DNA of 64,000 bases, from assembly GCF_007971385.1 (NCBI RefSeq), contig NZ_CP042434.1:4030001-4094000 (forward strand), read 5' to 3'. The notes beneath the pieces are model-generated. The model made no database searches, was not told where the DNA came from, and worked only from the letters and a program-made list of their open reading frames with translations. The translations under genes and the position numbers were made by a program. The DNA comes from Arachidicoccus ginsenosidivorans (GTDB lineage: Bacteria; Bacteroidota; Bacteroidia; Chitinophagales; Chitinophagaceae). Below are positions 18,717-27,043 of the stretch, piece after piece (the stretch's first letter is position 1; every line of letters starts with the position of its first letter).

Positions 18717-18724
18717 CGTAGTGA
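18717..18724. repeat. Left copy of the 8-bp target-site duplication CGTAGTGA
   Basis: CGTAGTGA directly precedes the left inverted repeat of the element at 18725 and recurs exactly at 20620-20627 after its right end. A perfect duplication means that the insertion is recent or well preserved. Confidence 0.85.
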
Positions 18725-18911
18725 CAGCAATTCAGAGTCAATTTAAGTAAAATTTCCGTTACTGTGCTAATTTCCAAGACTAGGCATAGCTCCGCCAGCC
18801 CAGCAAGCTGAGTCAATTTAGTAGCGTAGTTAGTAGGTTTAGGTTTGGTTTTAGTTGGAGTTAAGAAATTGGTTTCGTAAGGTTTATCGGCTTATCCTCC
18901 CGCCTCTTTAT

Positions 18912-20224
18912 CTATTCCAGGCGGATTTGGCACCTTTGCCTGTTTTGCATGATCGTTTCTTTGCATATGACCCGTTCCAATAAAACAGATTTAAGCCGGT
19001 CCCACAGCATTTTTATGGTAACCTTTGACTGTTTGACAAGCTTAATCACCGCCTTTGACTTTATAGTTAATTGATGAATTATATGGGCTATTTGCAGCAG
19101 TATATAGTATTTATACAGGTTCATGATGCTTTTGCGAACAAATTTGTGCTCCATATTGAACCCGTTATTCTTCTGATCATTGAATCCTTTGTTTTCTATT
19201 AGCCATCTGCTGCGGCCAGAAGACATAAAACGTCTGACAATTGATTGAAGCTGTGGGCTATCTAAATTAATGTTTAGGTTGGTAATATAGGCGAACTTGG
19301 TCACTGCTTGACTGTTATGCTTTGGGAATCTCCCCTCCATATAGTTTAACTGGTGGTTTTGGTGTTGGAGGTTAGCAGCCCATAGATATTGAACATCTCC
19401 TATGTTTGCTTCCTTTTGCCCTGGATTCAGCACTTCCGGGTACACAAAACTAACTTTTTCTAGGGTGTCCTTAATCTGCTCGTCCAGTTTTGGAAGGTTA
19501 CCGTCTTTACGAGTAATTATATATTTCCAGCCATATTGCTCGCATTTTTTCATAACCGTTGCATTGGCATAGAGCCCATCTAAATGCAAACAGATAGGCA
19601 GCCGGGGAAACAGTTTGTGTAACTGGTCCGCGAGCCTGGAGAAGGCAGCCAGTTCACAGTCCTGCTTGTCATAAAACCCTTTTCCTTCATTACTAAGTAA
19701 TTCACTGGCCACAGACAGGCAAAGGCCATTATCCGTTATGATTTTAGCTTCTAGTACACTGGCATAATAAGTAGTTGTATTATTTTTTTCTTGGAAAGCG
19801 CTCCATCCAATGGTGGGGTGTGATAACTCGCAACTCCAGTAGCATCCATTACAATATGATAATAACCTTCTGCCGGATTAATCACTTTGGATCGGATTAA
19901 AGCGTTAATCATCTTGCCTAATACCAATATCAGGTCTCCAGCATCTACTGTTTTAATTACATTGTTCACCGTGTCAAAGTGCGCTAATTGCATGTCGCCG
20001 TGTAATGCTTCAAAATTATCCTTAAAATAGCTCCCATCTTTCCTTAGTTGGTTCATGTTATTACGGGTTGAACCCTGAACCTGAAACATGTGAATGACCT
20101 GGGTCAATAGGTTAGACATGCTATATTTACAACAGTTATCAATCCGGTGGTCCTTCACCTCGCCAAGCCAGTCCGACAACTCAGGAAAGAAATGATGGCT
20201 CACTTTATTTAGCTGATAAATCAA
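18912..20224 (-). CDS. DDE transposase of the 1.9-kb element, split by a shift at an A7 run
   Basis: The upstream frame (20224-19751) carries VMDATGVASYHTPPLDGALS with the first Asp. The downstream frame carries LHLDGLYANATVMKKCEQYGW with the second Asp, and SRWLIENKGFNDQKNNGF with the Glu. Together they form an IS4-like RNase H catalytic core of about 437 residues. The frames meet at seven A residues (minus strand, 19783-19789). Moving to the -1 frame there gives KKNNTTTYYASVLEAKIITD and on into the second frame. It could be programmed -1 frameshifting, as in IS1 and IS3 elements, or the same one-base loss seen in other genes here. Confidence 0.8.
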
Positions 20225-20358
20225 ATCAGCGGTGCTTAAATCTTGAAAATTCTCCTATGCAAAAAAAGTGCCAAAAACAGTGAAGAAAAATTGTAATTAA
20301 ATGATTATTATTTGTTTATAATTTATATATATTGTATATTTGTAGCAGCTCTTAACGT

Positions 20359-20385
20359 AAAAAAAGCCCGTCTAGGGAACGGGCT
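20359..20385 (-). terminator. Rho-independent terminator inside the IS, upstream of its transposase
   Basis: On the minus strand AGCCCGT pairs with ACGGGCT over a 7-nt loop and is followed by seven T residues. It would block transcription entering the element from outside towards the transposase gene, a common protective device in insertion sequences. Confidence 0.7.
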
Positions 20386-20431
20386 GTCAACTGAATGTTG
20401 ATAAACAATAAAAATTATGGAGAATATTGAG

Positions 20432-20449
20432 GCATCGCCTAGGCGATGC
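20432..20449. repeat. 18-bp perfect palindrome GCATCGCCTAGGCGATGC
   Basis: The sequence is identical to its own reverse complement. Related CCTAGG-centred half-copies occur in two other intergenic spots (34695-34707 and 46339-46355). It may be a dispersed repeat or a regulator site within the IS. Confidence 0.5.
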
Positions 20450-20619
20450 TGTGTCTATTATATAATATTTTATTTTAATGCATAATTTACACGCCTAGCC
20501 CTGCCATTGCGATTTGCTGACCATACAAAGAAACAAAATAAAATTAGTGCGAAAAATATTTTTTACCGACCTCTGAAAGCTACGCTACCAGTAAAAAGAA
20601 ATTTGACTCTGAATTGCTG

Positions 20620-20627
20620 CGTAGTGA
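20620..20627. repeat. Right copy of the 8-bp target-site duplication CGTAGTGA
   Basis: This copy matches 18717-18724 exactly and abuts the right inverted repeat of the element. Confidence 0.85.
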
Positions 20628-20770
20628 CCACTTTTTTATTGTCTAATGAGGGGAATGATCATCAATTTTTTTGTTTACATGCGCTGACCCAAGCCGCCCA
20701 ATCTCTACTAAAGAATTTGAATGGAAATAAGCCGTACTTATATCTTTCACAAACGCTGTCGTAAAAATAC

Positions 20771-21589
20771 ATGACCTTTTATCAAAAAACGCCAATTACA
20801 GTTATGTATATGGCCTTAGGCCTGTTAATATGCCAGGTGAGTTTTGGCCAACAGACCCAAATACTACAAGGTGTGGTTAGCTCTCCCTACGACAATAGCA
20901 TCATCTTGAGCGAGGTCCAAATTAAAAACTCTAGTGGCGTACAAAGTCATGCAGATCCATCGGGAAAATATCTGATTGTTGTAAAACCTGGGGATACGGT
21001 CAGATTTTTTTATAAAAACCGACTAGTGGACGCCTATTTTTATTTAAAACCCCAACCCCACCCTACCTATGATGTAACGATAATAATGGATGAGTCCGCT
21101 AAGGCGCATGAATTGGCTACTGTAAAAGTGTACGGCAAAGGATATAAGGAAGATTCGCTTGCACGCAGACGGCGTTATAGCAATCTCTACGATTACCAGG
21201 ATCCTAAGGTGGGTATGGGTAACAACAAGTGGTCAGAATCAGTGGGGGTTATGGGGGAGAAAATGCAACTCAATACCATGGATAAAAAGTTCAGTCTGCT
21301 GGATGTAAGGTCTCTGGCCAGTGTCTTTGGTTTTAAAAAAAGAAAACAAAGAAAACGTGCGCAACACTTTGCACTAGAGGCAGAACAAATGGCTTATATC
21401 AGACACCGGATGAAAAGGAGTATGGTTGAAAAATATGGCCAAATCCATGATGAGGATTCCTTGACTAATTTTATACAACGTTATAGCCCAAGTTTTGATA
21501 AACTAAAAGAGATGACTGATTTTGAGCTATCTCAATTTATTATTACCCAGGTAAAATTGTACAGGAAGAATCTGCCAGCAGAGCGTTGA
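20771..21589 (+). CDS. Secreted carboxypeptidase-regulatory-like domain protein
   Basis: The 272-residue protein starts with a signal peptide (about 1-26, ending SFGQ). A beta-sandwich resembling the CarboxypepD_reg-like domain common in Bacteroidota envelope proteins follows (about 30-120: LQGVVSSPYDNSIILSEVQI, then SGKYLIVVKPGDTVRF). The C-terminal half is charged and helical (RKQRKRAQHFALEAEQ) and lacks a beta-barrel, so this is not a TonB receptor. The function is unknown. It sits just past the IS target site, in the accessory region. Confidence 0.7.
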   Translation: MTFYQKTPITVMYMALGLLICQVSFGQQTQILQGVVSSPYDNSIILSEVQIKNSSGVQSHADPSGKYLIVVKPGDTVRFFYKNRLVDAYFYLKPQPHPTYDVTIIMDESAKAHELATVKVYGKGYKEDSLARRRRYSNLYDYQDPKVGMGNNKWSESVGVMGEKMQLNTMDKKFSLLDVRSLASVFGFKKRKQRKRAQHFALEAEQMAYIRHRMKRSMVEKYGQIHDEDSLTNFIQRYSPSFDKLKEMTDFELSQFIITQVKLYRKNLPAER

Positions 21590-21860
21590 TGTTTCAGTTT
21601 GGAAAAGGATCGCTGCATTGCAATCATTTTTTGATGCTCAAAAGACTTTGTAATTCGGTTTTTTTTGCCTGTTTTAATAAGGATACAAAAAAAAAGGCTA
21701 AAAATTTAGGTGTACAATGCTTGGATATTAACTGATCCGATTAAGCAATTCTATGACACTTAGATTATTATATTCATAACTAAAAAGTTATTTATTATCA
21801 CGTTTTTTTAATAGTTTATAAATAAAATTGGGGAAATTTGGGTTATTTAAGATCACAAAA

Positions 21861-22295
21861 ATGGAAAAGCATGTCGAACAATTGATGTTGCCCTATAAGA
21901 TCCAACAACTATTAGGTGTAATTTTAGAAAAGCGAAATATTGGGGTAAAGGATGCAATTTCCTTTCTATACGATTCTAAGTTATATAAAGAGTTGTCTGG
22001 TGACGATTCTTATTTATGGGGGTTAAGCCCCTATAATTTATATGACCAATTGATCCAAGAAAAGGCGGAGGCGCTAGATAGAATTAACTTATCCATGCCA
22101 ATTTTACTTTTTCTGGCTTTTTGTATCGAAAATTATAAAAAACACACGAACTTTTCTTCTGAAAAAGTGCTAGAATTATTTAACCTATATGGTGTGATTG
22201 ATTATCTTGTTGAAGTTTATGAAATGTTACATACACAAGGGGAAGGTTATATTATGGAAGAAATTGATCGTTTTATAGAAAATAGGAAAAAATAA
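21861..22295 (+). CDS. DUF3791-containing partner protein of a DUF3990 module
   Basis: I start the gene at 21861 (MEKHVEQLM); the frame is open from 21828 without a convincing earlier start. The 144-residue protein seems to combine two small helical units. Residues 15-65 contain the pattern FLYDSKLYKELSGDDSYLWG then SPYNLYDQL. Residues 85-144 match DUF3791: FCIENYKKH, VLELFNLYGVIDYLVEVYE, LHTQGEGYI and IDRFI. These families are usually found beside DUF3990 genes. The next gene starts two bases after this stop, so translation is probably coupled. A role as antitoxin or chaperone is inferred from context alone. Confidence 0.7.
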   Translation: MEKHVEQLMLPYKIQQLLGVILEKRNIGVKDAISFLYDSKLYKELSGDDSYLWGLSPYNLYDQLIQEKAEALDRINLSMPILLFLAFCIENYKKHTNFSSEKVLELFNLYGVIDYLVEVYEMLHTQGEGYIMEEIDRFIENRKK

Positions 22296-22297
22296 GG

Positions 22298-22797
22298 ATG
22301 AATGTATATCATGGATCGGTCATTGCCATGGGAAAGCCGTTACGCTCTAAATGCAGGATCAGTACTGACTTTGGTAAAGGTTTTTATGTGACCACCAATC
22401 TATAGATCAGGCCAAAAAATGGGCCTTGCTAAAGCAAAACAGCGCAGATCCATATGATAAACAGGATGCTATTGTCTCTGTTTATGAATTGCACCCGGCT
22501 ATTTGGGACGATTCGGCTTTTGAAATAAAACGTTTTGAGTCTCCATCCAAAGATTGGTTGAATTTTATTTTGGATTGTAGAAAGGGTGTTGCGCATCCTT
22601 ATGAGGTGGTATTTGGAGCGGTGGCAAATGACAAAGTTTATGCAACTATTTCATTATTTGAATCAGATGTACTTACGGTAGAAGAGACAATTGCCCGGTT
22701 GAAAGTAGATGATTATTTCAATCAGATTTCGCTACACTCTAAGGCTGCGATTGCCAACTTGATATTTAAACAGCAAATTATTATAAAGGATTTGTAA
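22298..22797 (+). CDS. DUF3990 protein, predicted ADP-ribosyltransferase-like toxin (frameshifted near residue 35)
   Basis: From the ATG at 22298 the frame reads MNVYHGSVIAMGKPLRSKCR and then DFGKGFYVTTNL before a stop at about 22403. The -1 frame continues from 22405 as DQAKKWALLKQNSAD, ending at 22797. One added base, or loss of two, gives about 166 residues, normal for DUF3990. YHGS followed by FGKGFY and a helix with QAKKWA resembles the HG and GKGIYF elements of PARP-like ADP-ribosyltransferases. The target and NAD use are inferred. The 3' end overlaps the convergent pseudouridine synthase gene by 17 bases. Confidence 0.7.
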
Positions 22798-23503
22798 CTG
22801 CTGCATGTTTACGCAGCTGCGAAAGCGTTGCCTGCATATCCTTGGATAAGGGTGCCTCAAATACATAGTCCTCGCCTTGAAACTGAAACCTGATTTCATG
22901 AGCATGCAATGCCAATCTTCCCATTAAAGGTCTTTCTTCCAGTTCTTTTTTAGCCAGATTGAATTTTTTCTTTATTGTTGAGAGTAATAACGGCTTCCCT
23001 TCACCATATATGCCATCACCTACGATCGTATGTCCCAGGTAGCCGCAATGTACCCGGATCTGATGGGTTCTGCCAGTAAAGATCCTGAAACGAACCAGGC
23101 TATAGCCTTTAAAGGTCTCTTTGGTCTCATAGGCCGTTTTAGAAGCTTTCCCCTTAACGTGGTTAATCATCTTCCCTCCTGCCGGATGCTCCATAATGCC
23201 GGTCTCAATGATGCCTTCCTTTGGTATTAAAGTCCCTTCCACCAATCCTAAATAATATTTTTCCACCTCACGGGTCTGAAAAAGTTTGGAGAGGGTTTTA
23301 TGGGTCTCAGCGTCGCGGGCAAATAGGATCAGGCCACTGGTTGGCTTATCCAACCGGTGTACCGTATAAATCTCCCCGTATTTTTGCAGCAGTAAATCTT
23401 TTAAGGAAGGTTCAGATTGTTTTCTGTCTGGTACACTTAAAAGACCGGAAGGTTTATTAATAACTATAAAATGATCATTCTCGTGTAAAGTCTCAAATCG
23501 CAT
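22781..23503 (-). CDS. RluA-family pseudouridine synthase
   Basis: This enzyme isomerises uridine to pseudouridine in tRNA or rRNA. The 240-residue protein has the catalytic Asp52 in HRLDKPTSG, the NKPSGLLSVP start of the fold, GRTHQIRVH near residue 172 and the closing LALHAHEIRF. There is no S4 domain, as in the RluA/TruC-like subgroup that acts near position 32 of tRNA. The exact target base cannot be decided here. Confidence 0.9.
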   Translation of the reverse strand: MRFETLHENDHFIVINKPSGLLSVPDRKQSEPSLKDLLLQKYGEIYTVHRLDKPTSGLILFARDAETHKTLSKLFQTREVEKYYLGLVEGTLIPKEGIIETGIMEHPAGGKMINHVKGKASKTAYETKETFKGYSLVRFRIFTGRTHQIRVHCGYLGHTIVGDGIYGEGKPLLLSTIKKKFNLAKKELEERPLMGRLALHAHEIRFQFQGEDYVFEAPLSKDMQATLSQLRKHAAVTNPL

Positions 23504-23673
23504 GGGCCGTTATAAAAAATAAAAATTAAATCTGAATTCTAAATTAAAAAACAGGCAAATCAAAATTGCATCCCTTTATTGTTTCTCCCTGCGGGTGGTT
23601 CTGCCCTGAGGCTTTGATTTGGGACTTTTTGAGACCTGCTTATCTGCCAAAACCGACTTATTCACCTGTTTTC

Positions 23674-25127
23674 TTAAAGGTCCTGCCTGATTTCTATCCC
23701 GTCCACCGTCTGCTGCTTTTTTACTGGCAGCATCTTTGTCCGTTGGAATCCGGGTTCTTTTGGCTTTTTTGTAGGTGCAGCCCCAGTTGTTGTCGCTCTT
23801 TTTGTATGAGATGTTGCTTTTTTTGTCGATCTTGATGTAGATCCTGTTCTAGTATTTGACTTTGGTCTGGACTCAAGGACTTCTTCAACATTATCAATAT
23901 CCTCTACTGCATCTGATTCGGCTACCTTTTTTGCTTTTTTTGTACCGCCGGCATTCATGAATTTCAACAGACGCACCTCTTTTTCTGAAAGGTAACGCCA
24001 TTTGCCTCTTTCGACATTCTTTTTAGTCAGACCAGCAAACATGACGCGGTCCAGTTTCTTAACCTCATAGCCCAGATGTTCAAAGATTCTGCGGACAATT
24101 CTGTTTTTACCACTATGAATTTCTATCCCAACAACAGATTTGTCTTTTTGATCCGGATAACCCACTTGGTCAGCCTTGATATCGCCATCTTCCAGGGTAA
24201 TGCCGGTAGCGATGGCTTCCAGGTCTTTTTGGCCACCGGACGGTCTAGTGTGGCTTCATATATTTTTTTAACTTCAAAAGACGGATGCGTCAATTGCTGA
24301 GCCAATTCACCATCATTTGTGATCAGCAATACACCTGTTGTATTTCTATCCAGCCTTCCTACCGGATAAAGGTGCTTTGCTTCCACCACATCCTTAAACA
24401 GATCAATTACTGTTTTTCTGCCTTTGTCATCTTTGGTGGTGGTAATATGATCTTTGGGTTTATTGAGCAGAAAATAAAAATGTTTGATTTGCAGGGTCAG
24501 TTGCTTGCCTTTTAATTTAACGATGTCCTTTTCTGTGACTTTAATGGCTGGTTCAAATACAATATCTCCATTGACCTGTACTTGTCCCAATTTAACCAGT
24601 TCTGCAGCTTCTCTTCTGCCACAAACACCTGAATGAGCAATGAATTTATTTAAAGGCATGGTCCCGTCATCTACCGGGGACGCCTTTGAACCTGAATATT
24701 GACTGTCATTTATGGCGCCTCTTTTAGACGCAAATTTATTATCCGCTCTTTTGTCGCCATATTTCCCTGCTCTTTGCGGGCGGCCATCACCGCTGCGCTC
24801 TCTGGGTGCATCATTATTACGCCTACTGTCATAACGGTTATTTCTACTTTCCCTGCTGTCGCTGTTTTTGCCATAGGTCTTTTTTGCTGAGCGGTCACCA
24901 CTTTCTGGCCTGCGTTCTCTGAAGGATTTGCCTCCGCGGACATTTTCCTGATCATTCTCTGCTTTATAACCCGTATTGCCTCTTTGCTTTTCCAGCTTTT
25001 GGCGTCTGAACTCATCTCCAGCTGCGCGCAGCGCTGCCTTGGATTTGCGTTTCTCTTGCCGGTGTTCTTCCTTTATTTTGCCGGCAGATTTTTTATTGAT
25101 AAATTTTTCAAATCCAAGTTTGCTCAT
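23674..25127 (-). CDS. RsuA/RluB-family pseudouridine synthase with long disordered extensions (frameshifted)
   Basis: The N-terminal 150 residues are basic, Arg/Lys/Gly/Asp-rich and probably disordered. An S4 RNA-binding domain (about 155-205: MPLNKFIAHSGVCGRREAAE) and the catalytic Asp in VGRLDRNTTGVLLITNDG follow. At a T5 run (24226-24230, plus strand) the frame breaks. RPVAKKTWKP should read RPVAKKDLEAI, and the other frame continues with GIEIHSGKNRIVRRIFEHLG. After that comes another low-complexity Lys/Thr-rich tail. A second one-base loss at the T6 run 23765-23770 may also exist, because the alternative frame stays open to 23576. The substrate is 23S or 16S rRNA by homology. Confidence 0.85.
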
Positions 25128-25199
25128 GAGAATGGGATTGTTATAAAAATAATAGAGAGAAGCGCGTCTTGTTGCAGCGGTCCCCTTTGGGTTTTTGTT

Positions 25200-26249
25200 T
25201 TATTTGCCTTTATTGGCTAATTGACCGCAGGCGGCATCGATATCCTTACCGCGGCTGCGTCTGAGCCTGGCGTTAACTTTATGGGCTTCCAGATAGCGCA
25301 TAAAAAGATCCGTGCTTTCTTCAGAAGGTTTGCTAAAGTTACTTTGTTCTATGGGATTGTATTCAATGATATTGATTAAATCTGCAGGTACTTGCCGGTA
25401 AAGTTTGACCAGTTCATCCGCATCTTTGGTACTCTCATTAAAGTTCTGAAAGAGAATATACTCAAAAGTGACATGCTGCTTGGTCTTTTTATAGTAATAA
25501 TTGAGTGCTTCTGTCAGTGCCTTGATATTATTGGTCTCATTAATGGGCATGATCTGATTGCGCTTTTTATCACTTGCGGCATGAAGGGATAAGGCGAGCT
25601 TGAATTTAGCCTGATCGTCTCCCAGCTTGGTAATCATCTTAGCCACACCGGCAGTAGAAACGGTAATTCGTTTAGGACTCATACCCAGGCCGTCAGCGGC
25701 GGCAATGCGCTCTACGGCTTTCATGGTATTGGCATAATTTAGCAGCGGCTCTCCCATGCCCATAAAAACGATATTGGTCAGTTTTTGCTGATAATTTTCC
25801 AGGCTCTGCTTATTGATCAGGGCAACCTGGTCAAATATCTCATCGTAATGCAAATTGCGTTTGCGGTCCATAAAACCTGTTGCACAGAATTTGCAGGATA
25901 GGCTACAGCCAACCTGGGAGGAAACGCAGGCTGTTTTTCTTTCTTCCGTCGGAATTAGAACCCCCTCCACCATATGATGATCAACAGTCATAAAACGACT
26001 TTTCAGGGTGCCATCTTCGCTATGCTGTACGAGTTCTACTTTTAGTGCAGGCAAGGTGAAATTTTCTTCTAATTTGGCTCTGAGCGCTTTGCCCAGATTG
26101 GTCATATCGTCAAAACAACTGGCATGTTTGCTCCAGATCCATTCATATACTTGTTTAGCCCTAAATTTAGGTTCCCCTGCCACCTCAAAATACTGCTCCA
26201 GCTGGCCTTGGTTCAAATGCCGGATATTTTGTTTTGCCCCTTGATTCAT
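25200..26249 (-). CDS. rlmN: Dual-specificity 23S rRNA/tRNA adenine-C2 methyltransferase RlmN
   Basis: RlmN is a radical-SAM enzyme that methylates A2503 of 23S rRNA and A37 of some tRNAs. I start it at 26249 (MNQGAKQNI); an upstream ATG at 26357 adds a non-conserved stretch. The 349-residue protein has RAKQVYEWIW near residue 30, the cluster motif CSLSCKFCATGF, the MGMGEPL block and VSTAGVAKMI. A catalytic Cys lies near the C-terminus in DIDAACGQL. Confidence 0.95.
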   Translation of the reverse strand: MNQGAKQNIRHLNQGQLEQYFEVAGEPKFRAKQVYEWIWSKHASCFDDMTNLGKALRAKLEENFTLPALKVELVQHSEDGTLKSRFMTVDHHMVEGVLIPTEERKTACVSSQVGCSLSCKFCATGFMDRKRNLHYDEIFDQVALINKQSLENYQQKLTNIVFMGMGEPLLNYANTMKAVERIAAADGLGMSPKRITVSTAGVAKMITKLGDDQAKFKLALSLHAASDKKRNQIMPINETNNIKALTEALNYYYKKTKQHVTFEYILFQNFNESTKDADELVKLYRQVPADLINIIEYNPIEQSNFSKPSEESTDLFMRYLEAHKVNARLRRSRGKDIDAACGQLANKGK

Positions 26250-26595
26250 CCGGCAAAGATAGACCCTTAATTTGTTAATTCGACTTATTGCCAAAGGATT
26301 TGCGCAGGCTAAGCTTAAATATAATAAAATTTTATGATGTTTGACTGCAGAGCTCACCTCCTAGCAAGTCTGTCGATTAGGTCAGAATAGCAAATCAAAA
26401 AACCAGTAAAGGAACTGCCTTAGGCGTGATTTTGAAAAGAGTTATTGATTATTAGGAGGTTATGAGATTTGTTATTGGTAGGCACTTGCGGTAAAAAAAC
26501 ATCCCAAAGAAGGGGTGATTGATTATAGTCTCCAGAGGCGATCCGGACAGGTAAATTTGAATCTTTGTTCACTTTTATTTTTTTACCTTTGGGCT
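26250..26595. other. Divergent intergenic region between rlmN and clpS
   Basis: The stretch holds no recognisable gene. It must contain promoters for rlmN (leftward) and clpS (rightward). The only clear element is the TACCTTTG box at 26584-26591. Confidence 0.5.
26584..26591 (+). promoter_or_regulatory. Candidate -7 box (TACCTTTG) immediately before clpS
   Basis: TACCTTTG matches the Bacteroidota -7 consensus and ends four bases before the clpS ATG. An upstream TTTG lies about 16 bases before it, closer than the usual spacing. If active, the clpS message would have almost no 5' leader. Confidence 0.4.
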
Positions 26596-26958
26596 ATGAA
26601 AGAACATGGTCTTACCTACGGTAGAAATGTCGGTCAAAAAACCGGTCAACTCGCTGGCAGTATTGTAAGTGAAACCAATCCCAAGCCTTGGGAGCAGGAG
26701 CACGCAGATACATTGGTGGCGACGGAGTCGCCCCTGCAGCTTATTATCTGGAATGACCATTTTAATACTTTTGAATGGGTGATTACTGCGCTTGTTGAGA
26801 TCTGCGGACATACGGAAGAGCAAGCTGAACAATGTGCTTTTATTATTCATACAAAGGGTAAGTATGCCGTCAAAAAAGGGGATTATGATACCTTAAAACC
26901 CATGTGCGACAGCATTACCGATCGTGGCATTGGTGCTACTATTGAAGCTGTCGTGTAA
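26596..26958 (+). CDS. clpS: ATP-dependent Clp protease adaptor ClpS
   Basis: ClpS binds proteins with bulky or aromatic N-terminal residues and delivers them to ClpAP. I start at 26596 (MKEHGLTY), since no later Met precedes the domain. The C-terminal 75 residues are the ClpS core. IIWNDHFNTFEWVITAL matches the NDDxTPMEFV-type pocket region, and CAFIIHTKGKYAV supplies the next conserved helix. A 40-residue N-terminal extension is typical. The aat gene follows 85 bases later, so two N-degron components are side by side. Confidence 0.9.
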   Translation: MKEHGLTYGRNVGQKTGQLAGSIVSETNPKPWEQEHADTLVATESPLQLIIWNDHFNTFEWVITALVEICGHTEEQAEQCAFIIHTKGKYAVKKGDYDTLKPMCDSITDRGIGATIEAVV

Positions 26959-27043
26959 CTATTTGTGACAAATGGCTGTTAATTAATAAATTATCGATTT
27001 TTAAAGGTAGACTCAAACGGTTGTTTGGTGCTCCTGCTCACGC

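Larger units (their letters stand above)
18725..20619 (-). mobile_element. Insertion sequence of 1895 bp with 17-bp perfect terminal inverted repeats and an 8-bp target duplication
   Basis: Both ends read CAGCAATTCAGAGTCAA inward (18725-18741, and 20619-20603 on the minus strand). CGTAGTGA is duplicated outside. Inside is one DDE transposase split into two frames. Upstream of the transposase are a terminator hairpin at 20359-20385 and a perfect palindrome at 20432-20449. The family could not be assigned by eye; 8-bp duplications occur in several IS families. Confidence 0.87.

Noticed and set aside
18925..20280. TTTGGCAC-type short inverted repeats (near 18925 and 20270) as the ends of the 1.9-kb element
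   Set aside because: The outer 17-bp perfect repeats with an exact 8-bp target duplication are far better supported.
20507..20764. An 85-codon frame spanning the right end of the insertion sequence
   Set aside because: It crosses the IS boundary and target duplication and has no protein-like pattern.
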